Under the pieces are notes generated by a model. That model was not told the DNA's origin and ran no database searches. It worked only from the letters and a program-made list of their open reading frames with translations. From NCBI RefSeq assembly GCF_900753045.1, contig NZ_CAADXO010000041.1, forward strand, positions 1 to 29,647: a stretch of 29,647 nt of DNA, read 5' to 3'. This document shows positions 24,285-29,647 of the stretch, piece by piece. The first letter of the stretch is position 1. Every line of letters begins with the position of its first letter. A program made the position numbers and the translations under genes. Origin of the DNA: an uncultured Phascolarctobacterium sp. GTDB lineage: Bacteria; Bacillota; Negativicutes; Acidaminococcales; Acidaminococcaceae.

Positions 24285-26810
24285 TTAGAAGCTATATTTA
24301 GCACCAATCATCCAGCAACGGCCAGGCATTGCAGCTGCACCGCGACCATATCTGCTGTTATAAGAAGTTTCATAAGCTTCATTTGTCAGGTTAGATACTA
24401 AACCATAAACAGTCCAGTCTTTATTAATCTTATAGTTAATGTTAAAATCAAGAACTAAGAACTGCTTATCCGTGAAGAATGTTTCATCAGCACCAGTGTA
24501 ATAGTTAGCCAGTAAACCGGTATATAAATCACGGTTTTCATAAGAAATATTCATGGAATAATGATTAGCAGGACGCAAACGATTAATAGCAACGTTAGGA
24601 TCGTTACCAGCCAGCATTAAATAGTTAGGTGCTAATACCCAGCCATTTTTTGCTTTCCATTCATTATTCATATGAGAATAAGCAAAGTTTGCAGATAAAT
24701 GCTCATCAAAAGTATGGTCAATAGTCAAATTGAAGGCTTTCTTATCCTCTTTTGCATTCAAAGCATATGATTTTACATCACCTGTATTCATATCCACAAC
24801 ACCTAAAGTTGCAATAGCGTTAGACATACGGGTAATATCGTAGTTTACACCAACAGTAGTTTTATCGCTCAAATCCTTGCGAGCGCCAATAGTCCATGCA
24901 TCGCCTTTTTCATCCTCAAGGTTACCACTGGTAATTTGGTCAGTGCTGGTATAATCACCTCGACGCAGAGGACGGAAAATCTTTACCCAGGATGCATAAA
25001 CACTGGCAGTGTCGTCAAACATATACTGTGTTTGTAATGCCGGAGTCAGCAGATGAGTACTGCCCTTGCCTTCTGCACTGCCTGTACCGGAACCGGTAAA
25101 TGAGCTATAATGAGCATATCGCAGAGACGGAGTCAAATCCCATTTATCGCTTACATGGATTTTATCCTGCATATAAGCGGTAGTAGTTTTACGTTCCACT
25201 GAAGAAGTTTTCAAGGTTCCATCGTTTTGCCAGCTCTTGGAGAAATTCTTTGCCTTATCATAAGAAACACTAGCAATCACATCATTAATACCCAATGTCT
25301 TAGCATACTGGAACTGAATGCCACGATTATTTTCTTCACGCCAGCTGGTAGGTTCAGTTGCACCGCCACCAACCTTATTGATAAAGTCTTTCATAGCATC
25401 CTTATTGCCAGGGAACGGTACCAGATAATCAGAGATAAATTTATCTAACTGCTCTTGTGTTGCACCGTTCGGGAACATCTCCAAATATTTTTCGGTCAAT
25501 TTCCAGCTGTTACTGCTTGTTGTAGTTCCATCCGGGTTGATACCCCAAACATACTTGTCTCTTGCACTATATTTATGCTTTTGATCATAAACACGTACAT
25601 AACTTTCCATGCCATTTTCTTTATCAAAGGTATACTGAATGTCCCAATCCTGATTTTTAAATTTGCTGAATGCTCCAAAAGCACCATCTACAGCAAACAT
25701 ATTACGATACTTTTCAGGCTCATCAAAACTCCAGCCAGCACCTGCAGTTAAATGACCTACACTAGCAGGATCAACTCTCGGACCAGCTTCAATTGTTTTA
25801 ATTACACTAGAATCTATTTGATATAAGCCATTAGCTAAAGCTGCATCATTCCATTTTTGACCTACAACCTGTCTGAAAACAGTTGCATTCCAATCCTTGG
25901 TATTCATATACTTCATTGCAGGAACAGTCAGTGGATAACCATCTTTACCTTCTTTAAAGTTATACCAGATTTTTAAATTCTGTTTATCATTAAAGTCTTT
26001 ATCAACACGGATGTTGGCGCCATCCTCTTTCCATCTGGAACCAAACAGTTCACCAGTTGCACCGGTAATACCATCTTTATACTTAGTATCCTGAGACATA
26101 TCGCGGTTAGCAGATACAAAATAATGCCAGGAATTATCACTGCCGGCGCTACCGGAATAGTTCAAAGAATATTTATGTTTATGCCAAGAACCAGTAGATA
26201 CGTCGATACTGCCCTTACCTTCTACGCCACCTTTACGGGTGATAATATTGATTACACCACCGGTTGCATCACTGCCATATTGAGCAGCGCCAGGTCCCTT
26301 GATAACTTCAATCTTATCAACATTTTCCATATTGACGATTTGGTCAATATTAGTGCCGGTTGCCTTAGAACCAGATTTGCTATCGGAACCAAATTTTTCA
26401 CTTACAAGGTTATCTACGCGACGGCCGTCAACCAAAAATACAACACGCGTATCGCCATTGATGGAAACACCATTTTGGCTAGGCAGCCAACCATATTCAC
26501 CATTACCACGATAGCCGGGATTTTGGAAATATACGCCAGGAATACGTTTAATAGCCTCAGTAACATCTGTATAATGACGTTTTTCAATTTCCTGACGAGT
26601 GATAACCTTTACGTCACCGCCGGTACGATAGTAGGACTGCTCAGTAATAGTGTCGCCGAATTTGTTTTTAACTGCGTCAGCTTCTACTACCATTGCATCC
26701 AGGGTATAATCGTTCAGGTTTTCGTCATATGCTGCGCTTGCGCTTGCGCACAGGCCCATTACCATCATCATAGCAGCCGCAGCTGTATATCTTCTCTTCA
26801 TGTTACTCAT
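24285..26810 (-). CDS. btuB: TonB-dependent outer-membrane receptor (BtuB-like)
   Basis: This 841-residue receptor has a signal peptide (about 1-27, ASASA). An N-terminal segment DYTLDAMVVEA is a plausible TonB box. The plug domain (about 55-195) includes DVKVITRQEIEKRHYTDVTEAIKRIPGVY, VFLVDGRRV and the typical IEVIKGPGAAQYGSDATGGVINIITRK. A long beta-barrel follows and ends in aromatic YSF, the usual terminal strand signal. It should carry a corrinoid across the outer membrane using TonB energy; the substrate is inferred from the cobalamin riboswitch. No tonB-exbB-exbD is in the window. The start is M1 at 26810 or the ATG three codons later; GAAAGAAG lies upstream. Its presence is the strongest evidence for a diderm cell. 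Confidence 0.93.
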   Translation of the reverse strand: MSNMKRRYTAAAAMMMVMGLCASASAAYDENLNDYTLDAMVVEADAVKNKFGDTITEQSYYRTGGDVKVITRQEIEKRHYTDVTEAIKRIPGVYFQNPGYRGNGEYGWLPSQNGVSINGDTRVVFLVDGRRVDNLVSEKFGSDSKSGSKATGTNIDQIVNMENVDKIEVIKGPGAAQYGSDATGGVINIITRKGGVEGKGSIDVSTGSWHKHKYSLNYSGSAGSDNSWHYFVSANRDMSQDTKYKDGITGATGELFGSRWKEDGANIRVDKDFNDKQNLKIWYNFKEGKDGYPLTVPAMKYMNTKDWNATVFRQVVGQKWNDAALANGLYQIDSSVIKTIEAGPRVDPASVGHLTAGAGWSFDEPEKYRNMFAVDGAFGAFSKFKNQDWDIQYTFDKENGMESYVRVYDQKHKYSARDKYVWGINPDGTTTSSNSWKLTEKYLEMFPNGATQEQLDKFISDYLVPFPGNKDAMKDFINKVGGGATEPTSWREENNRGIQFQYAKTLGINDVIASVSYDKAKNFSKSWQNDGTLKTSSVERKTTTAYMQDKIHVSDKWDLTPSLRYAHYSSFTGSGTGSAEGKGSTHLLTPALQTQYMFDDTASVYASWVKIFRPLRRGDYTSTDQITSGNLEDEKGDAWTIGARKDLSDKTTVGVNYDITRMSNAIATLGVVDMNTGDVKSYALNAKEDKKAFNLTIDHTFDEHLSANFAYSHMNNEWKAKNGWVLAPNYLMLAGNDPNVAINRLRPANHYSMNISYENRDLYTGLLANYYTGADETFFTDKQFLVLDFNINYKINKDWTVYGLVSNLTNEAYETSYNSRYGRGAAAMPGRCWMIGAKYSF

Positions 26811-26876
26811 ACACTTCTTTCTGTAAAATTTGAGTTTCTTGCAAACTCAACGCCTAATACTCATCAAAAAACATTA

Positions 26877-27281
26877 TCAGAACCGCGCACCGTTAATATA
26901 CGTAAACGTATAGGTCTGCGCCGTTACCCAGTTGCCAACGCTTTCGTCAGCAAATTTGCCAAAATTAAGATTCAGCTTACGCGAACCATTGGCAGGAATT
27001 TTGCACAGCGGAAACTTTAGCGGTCTGCCGGTAAACTGTTTCTGCTCGCCATTTTTGTCTGTGTAGGTAACACGCATAATAAAGTCATTCAGCTTAGTGA
27101 TGGTCAAATCACTGCGCTTATTTACGAAGGTGCCTGTTACACACAGCTCGCCGCCGTTAACCCATACCTTGGATGTTGTCCAGTCCAAAATCATTCTGTC
27201 ACTTGATACCTCTGCAGCACCGGCAAGTACTGGGCACATCAGCGCCAAAACTAAGGTCAGCAGCATAAATATCCTTTTCAT
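26877..27281 (-). CDS. Small secreted protein, first gene after the B12 riboswitch
   Basis: This 134-residue protein has a signal peptide (about 1-22, PVLAGAA). The mature domain of about 110 residues is rich in beta strands and Thr, has two cysteines (about 47 and 93), and contains WVNGGELCVTGTFVNKRSD and ITKLNDFIMRVTYTDKNGEQ, which suggests an immunoglobulin-like or FxLYD-like sandwich. I do not recognise a named family. AAAGGAGGAG lies just before the ATG. As the first cistron under the cobalamin riboswitch, 66 bp ahead of the TonB-dependent receptor, it may be a periplasmic or surface accessory of corrinoid uptake, which is an inference from position only. Confidence 0.8.
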   Translation of the reverse strand: MKRIFMLLTLVLALMCPVLAGAAEVSSDRMILDWTTSKVWVNGGELCVTGTFVNKRSDLTITKLNDFIMRVTYTDKNGEQKQFTGRPLKFPLCKIPANGSRKLNLNFGKFADESVGNWVTAQTYTFTYINGARF

Positions 27282-27341
27282 AGCTCCTCCTTTCTCTCGT
27301 AATTCTTGAGCATACCGGGAAAAAATTTATTATCATAAAAG

Positions 27342-27378
27342 CATCTGACCAAGCTATCCTTGTTCCGCTTGTCAGATG
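27342..27378 (-). terminator. Second hairpin in the B12 operon leader, weak terminator candidate
   Basis: On the minus strand CATCTGAC...GTCAGATG forms an 8-bp outer stem, extended by AAGC/GCTT past a bulged G, and is followed by CTTTTAT. It lies between the riboswitch terminator and the first gene. The T-run is short, so termination would be partial at best. Confidence 0.45.
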
Positions 27379-27422
27379 TTAATATGCAAGAATAATAAAT
27401 ATACTTTATGCAAATATTGCAG

Positions 27423-27463
27423 CCAAAATAAAAGCGTCTTGCCGTACTGTGACAGCAAGACGC
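27423..27463 (-). terminator. Intrinsic terminator of the cobalamin riboswitch
   Basis: GCGTCTTGC (27455-27463) pairs with GCAAGACGC (27434-27442) on the minus strand, followed by TTTTATTTT. The 5' arm directly abuts the last paired bases of the riboswitch aptamer, so this is the likely expression platform: cobalamin binding should favour termination and shut off uptake. Confidence 0.85.
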
Positions 27464-27660
27464 ACTTATCCCCAGGAAAGCGCAATCCTGTACATCGCAG
27501 GTTGTTTAAAAGGCCCTATATCAAGCAGTTCTTCTGGCTCTGCTTCATTGCCAGCCTTGTCTTCCCGGTTCCCCAGTGACGTTATAAGGCCAGCTCCACA
27601 TTACAGTTGCGGGACAGCACAGGTTTTGCACCTGTTTACCTATTAAGTATAAATACACCT
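27463..27660 (-). promoter_or_regulatory. Cobalamin riboswitch (B12 box aptamer)
   Basis: Read on the minus strand, the element shows the conserved cobalamin aptamer blocks in order: GGTGCAAAACCTGTGC then TGTCCCGCAACTGTAA (about 27601-27636), GTCACTGGGGAACCGGGAAG (about 27560-27580) and GAGCCAGAAGAACTGC (about 27525-27540). A P1 helix can form between UACUUA (27644-27649) and UAAGUG (27463-27468). A terminator follows at once. The class binds adenosyl- or methylcobalamin and represses transport or synthesis genes. Here it precedes a receptor and an ABC importer, which assigns the operon to corrinoid uptake. Confidence 0.95.
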
Positions 27661-27725
27661 GACACGCTTTTATTCTCTTGTTAGGTTCTTAAATTCTATA
27701 GCAATATATCATACAGTGTTTGCAG

Positions 27726-27740
27726 TTCCTCAAAGAGGAA
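27726..27740 (-). other. Small hairpin in the B12 leader upstream of the riboswitch
   Basis: TTCCTC and GAGGAA form a 6-bp stem with a 3-nt loop. It lies in the roughly 170-nt stretch between the predicted transcription start (about 27831) and the riboswitch. I see no convincing small ORF in this stretch. Confidence 0.4.
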
Positions 27741-27837
27741 AATGCTTACATGTATAAATCTCTAAATTGTTAGATATGCATATTGGCTTTTTTCTTATTT
27801 TACAACAACTTTAATTACATAATTAGTCACTGCTAGA

Positions 27838-27866
27838 ATTATAGCATGTTGTCCCCCCCCCGTCAA
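27838..27866 (-). promoter_or_regulatory. Promoter of the B12 operon with a G9 tract in the spacer
   Basis: On the minus strand TTGACG (27861-27866) and a perfect TATAAT (27838-27843) with an extended TGC are separated by exactly 17 bp. Eight of the 17 spacer bases are Gs, and with the last base of the -35 box they make a run of nine (27853-27861). With nine Gs the spacing is optimal. Transcription should begin near 27831 and run into the riboswitch. Such a run is prone to slippage, which would change the spacing. Confidence 0.75.
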
Positions 27867-27868
27867 GC

Positions 27869-27889
27869 AAAAGTACATCGAGTACTTTT
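27869..27889. promoter_or_regulatory. Palindrome abutting the B12 promoter
   Basis: AAAAGTAC and GTACTTTT are inverted around five bases, ending 3 bp upstream of the -35 box. It could be an operator for a transcription factor or simply an RNA hairpin ending the upstream transcript. A second hairpin, CAGGTGC...GCACCTG, follows at 27896-27914. Confidence 0.4.
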
Positions 27890-27921
27890 GACTTGCAGGT
27901 GCTTACAGCACCTGGTAAATC

Positions 27922-27953
27922 AAAAAGGACTCCGTAATTTTAAAACGAAGTCC
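27922..27953 (-). terminator. Terminator downstream of the hicB remnant
   Basis: On the minus strand GGACT/AGTCC and CGT/ACG pairs (27927-27953) form a stem of about 9 bp followed by five Ts (27922-27926). It separates the accessory region from the B12 promoter. The 116 bp between it and the hicB stop at 28070 hold only a 6-bp hairpin, CTGGCG...CGCCAG (28017-28038). Confidence 0.7.
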
Positions 27954-28069
27954 GAATGTTTAAAGCATTATTATATTGTAATTACACGTCAACCAACATG
28001 CAACTATATTCTTAGTCTGGCGTAATACAGCTCGCCAGCTATGATGCATCTAAAAAAATATTCACACAC

Positions 28070-28406
28070 CTAATTTTCCAGCATCAGAAAGCGCTGCAAC
28101 GCCTGCTCCACAATTTTATTTAGGGAAATGTTGTTCTGTAAAGCGCAAATCGCCGCCTGTTTATGCATCTCAGCGGGAATACGCACATTGAAGCTTATAC
28201 GCCTTTTCCGGTGTAATACCTTCGGCAGCACACATAGCTAAATAATCATCGACCGCTCCATGAAAATCCTCTACTAATTCCTGTGCATTTTTACCATCAT
28301 AGGAAATTACAGAACGTATCCCCAAAACCTTACCGAAAAAAAGTCCATCCTCCTCCGAAAATTCCACAGACCCGACATAGCCTTTATATTGCATAGTATT
28401 CTTCAC
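28070..28406 (-). pseudogene. hicB: HicB-family antitoxin gene broken by a frameshift
   Basis: The first frame gives the HicB-like domain, MQYKGYVGSVEFSEEDGLFF to FHGAVDDYLAMCAAEGITPEKAYK, and then runs to a stop at 28170. From about 28195 a different frame continues the family pattern exactly: SFNVRIPAEMHKQAAICALQ, then NNISLNKIVEQALQRFLMLEN and a stop at 28070. This is the ribbon-helix-helix DNA-binding part. One gene is therefore split by a net -2 or +1 change near 28193-28198. The start is probably the GTG at 28406 (AGGG 6 nt upstream) or the ATG at 28394; the frame is open to 28430. No hicA toxin gene lies beside it, so the antitoxin was probably an orphan or its partner was lost. Confidence 0.85.
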
Positions 28407-28430
28407 AGTAATCCCTGCTACTAAAAACAT

Positions 28431-28575
28431 AGATAAAAGTGTTTATGTCTTAGAAATTTCCTTATTCATTGTGCTCACTCTCGCTGTCTAAAGGACAAGC
28501 TACTAGTGTTTATATAGCACTCCAAAGGCGTAAATTCCCGACTAGCCATCGGTACATATATCGGAGCTTTTGTTA
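28431..28575. other. Spacer between tnpB and hicB, probable TnpB-element end
   Basis: This 145-bp stretch has no gene. It holds a hairpin CCGA...TCGG (28538-28552), most of the stop-spanning hairpin (28559-28590) and an AT-rich part beyond 28531 that is likely outside the element. No hicA-like frame is present on either strand. The exact right end of the mobile element cannot be fixed without a comparison to an empty site. Confidence 0.4.
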
Positions 28576-28700
28576 TTAAGCTGCCCGATATTTTTTAGCA
28601 TCCCGCAAATTCAGCGAAGCATTGAAATCCCTGTCTTCTGTATATCCACATTCAGGACAAATATACACACGGTCTTTGAGTTTCAGACCTTTATGGATAT
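28525..28700 (-). ncRNA. Candidate omega (re) RNA at the 3' end of tnpB
   Basis: TnpB nucleases use a guide RNA made from the 3' end of their own gene and the element's right end. Here TATCGG...CCGATA with inner AGCTT/AAGCT (28559-28590) forms a strong hairpin across the stop codon, and CCGA...TCGG (28538-28552) a second, smaller one. The guide would come from sequence just past the right end. The boundaries given are approximate. Confidence 0.4.
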
Positions 28701-29647
28701 GTCCACAAGCGTGACAGAGCTTTGAGCTAGGATAGAATCTGTCAACAATACGCAGCTCTATTCCGATAATTTCTGCTTTGCGTTTCAGCTTAGTTAGCAA
28801 GATATTGAACCGCTGTGCCGCTACAGCCTGTGCTAGATGCCTGTTCTTCATCATGCTTTTGACGTTCAAGTCTTCTACCGTAATAAAGCATGGTTTTTGC
28901 TTTACCATTTCATGTATGACTTTGTTTTCATAATCCTCACGAATTCTGTCAATACGCTGATGAAGTTTCTGTACCTTTAGCTTTTGCTTTTCTATGTTTG
29001 CAGAGGATGTAGCAGTTCTACCACCTTTCTTTTTTCTAAACTCATATTTACGGCTAAGACACCTCTGCTCTTTCCTAAGCCGTTTCTTTAATTTTTTAAT
29101 CTTTAAGCTCTTATTGATGTTTTTAAATGTCTTGCCATTGCTTACAATAGCTAATTCTTTGACACCTAAATCTATACCAATACCTTCTGTTACAGTATGA
29201 TATGAGGCTTCCAAATCCTTGTTGCACTTGGATTTTTCGTCAATATCCACCACCACAGACACATAGAACCTGCCAGCCTCATAAGACACTGTACCATTAG
29301 TAACTTTAGCATCTACAGGTAAATAGCCAAATTCTTTAAGCCTCACCTGCTTGAGCGTCGGTATCATCAATTTGTGACGCCATATCGTCCAATCCCCTTT
29401 GTTGTTTTTAGGAAAATACAGTTTTACATCCTGATTAGCCTTCTTCTTGAACCGTGGGAAACCAGTTTCGCCCTTAAAAAATTTCTTGAACGCTGTTTCG
29501 GCGTTGACTTGCGCTTTCTTTCGCGCTTTAGAACCACATTTGTCAATCCACGGCAATTTCAGCTTCAGATTATGGTTTACATATTTATCAAAGTCATTAG
29601 CAGATATAAAATGTTTCTGATTTATGTCTAATAAACCTCGCTGATAC
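28576..29647 (-). CDS. tnpB: RNA-guided endonuclease TnpB (OrfB, IS200/IS605 type), 5' end outside window
   Basis: The frame stays open to the window edge, so the protein is longer than the 326 residues counted from the TTG at 29556; about 30 more residues (including KHFISANDFDKYV) read upstream. The core is intact: GETGFPRFKKK near 29 of that numbering, RuvC-I Asp129 in GIGIDLGVKELA, RuvC-II Glu229 in ITVEDLNVKSM, a zinc ribbon CHAC (281-284) and CPEC (300-303), and RuvC-III Asp310 in DRDFNAS. All catalytic residues are present, so it may be an active nuclease. TnpB cuts DNA next to a short target motif, guided by an RNA from its own 3' end, and helps keep the element. No tnpA is in the window, though one could lie beyond the edge. 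Confidence 0.93.
   Translation of the reverse strand, partial: YQRGLLDINQKHFISANDFDKYVNHNLKLKLPWIDKCGSKARKKAQVNAETAFKKFFKGETGFPRFKKKANQDVKLYFPKNNKGDWTIWRHKLMIPTLKQVRLKEFGYLPVDAKVTNGTVSYEAGRFYVSVVVDIDEKSKCNKDLEASYHTVTEGIGIDLGVKELAIVSNGKTFKNINKSLKIKKLKKRLRKEQRCLSRKYEFRKKKGGRTATSSANIEKQKLKVQKLHQRIDRIREDYENKVIHEMVKQKPCFITVEDLNVKSMMKNRHLAQAVAAQRFNILLTKLKRKAEIIGIELRIVDRFYPSSKLCHACGHIHKGLKLKDRVYICPECGYTEDRDFNASLNLRDAKKYRAA

Noticed and set aside
27867..27914. Closely spaced inverted repeats as a CRISPR or REP array
   Set aside because: The two palindromes have different sequences, and there are no repeated units with spacers.
28431..28575. Possible hicA toxin upstream of hicB
   Set aside because: No frame with HicA features (GSHH motif, about 60 residues) is present on either strand.
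1..29647. tRNA, rRNA or CRISPR loci
   Set aside because: I found no cloverleaf with a TTCGA-type T-loop, no rRNA-like stretch and no direct-repeat array outside the 33-bp coding repeats.

Overview
The window looks like a chromosomal segment of a diderm Firmicute of the class Negativicutes; Phascolarctobacterium or a relative is my guess, not something proven here. A low-GC Firmicute-type backbone (str ribosomal operon with an L7Ae-like gene, hpf-secA-prfB, ftsEX with a coiled-coil M23 hydrolase and a C-terminal processing protease) sits next to a TonB-dependent outer-membrane receptor, which needs an outer membrane. A csaB pyruvyl transferase also fits, since Negativicutes tether the outer membrane through SLH-domain proteins. 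Every gene I accept is on the minus strand, so the order of transcription runs from high to low coordinates.

Layout from low to high coordinates. (1) 1-3555: str operon, promoter at 3527-3555, then L7Ae-like protein, rpsL, rpsG, fusA and the start of tuf (cut by the window edge). (2) 3717-6111: a small repeat-rich secreted protein, a nitroreductase and a NamZ/DUF1343 muramidase-like protein, flanked by terminators. (3) 6137-18135: a long envelope and translation block. hpf (own promoter, structured leader, terminator) is followed by secA (own promoter), prfB (programmed +1 frameshift), a DUF5693 membrane protein, csaB, ftsE, ftsX, an M23 peptidase, a CtpA-like protease and an ArsC/Spx-like protein. 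(4) 18178-27866: a vitamin B12 uptake locus. A strong promoter whose -35/-10 spacer contains nine Gs drives a leader with a cobalamin riboswitch and terminator, then a small secreted protein, a TonB-dependent receptor, two tandem substrate-binding lipoproteins, a permease and an ATPase. A secreted protein with internal repeats, a CGGC-domain protein and a GNAT acetyltransferase follow. (5) 27867-29647: an accessory region with a frameshifted HicB-type antitoxin gene with no hicA beside it, and a TnpB nuclease gene running off the window edge with a structured 3' end.

The observation I rate highest is the B12 promoter. TTGACG and TATAAT lie exactly 17 bp apart, and eight of the 17 spacer bases belong to a G9 run whose ninth G is the last base of the -35 box. 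Slippage in that run would change the promoter spacing, so B12 import could be phase variable as well as riboswitch-controlled. The small secreted protein and the repeat protein of the same locus have no function I can name and may be unrecognised parts of the uptake system.
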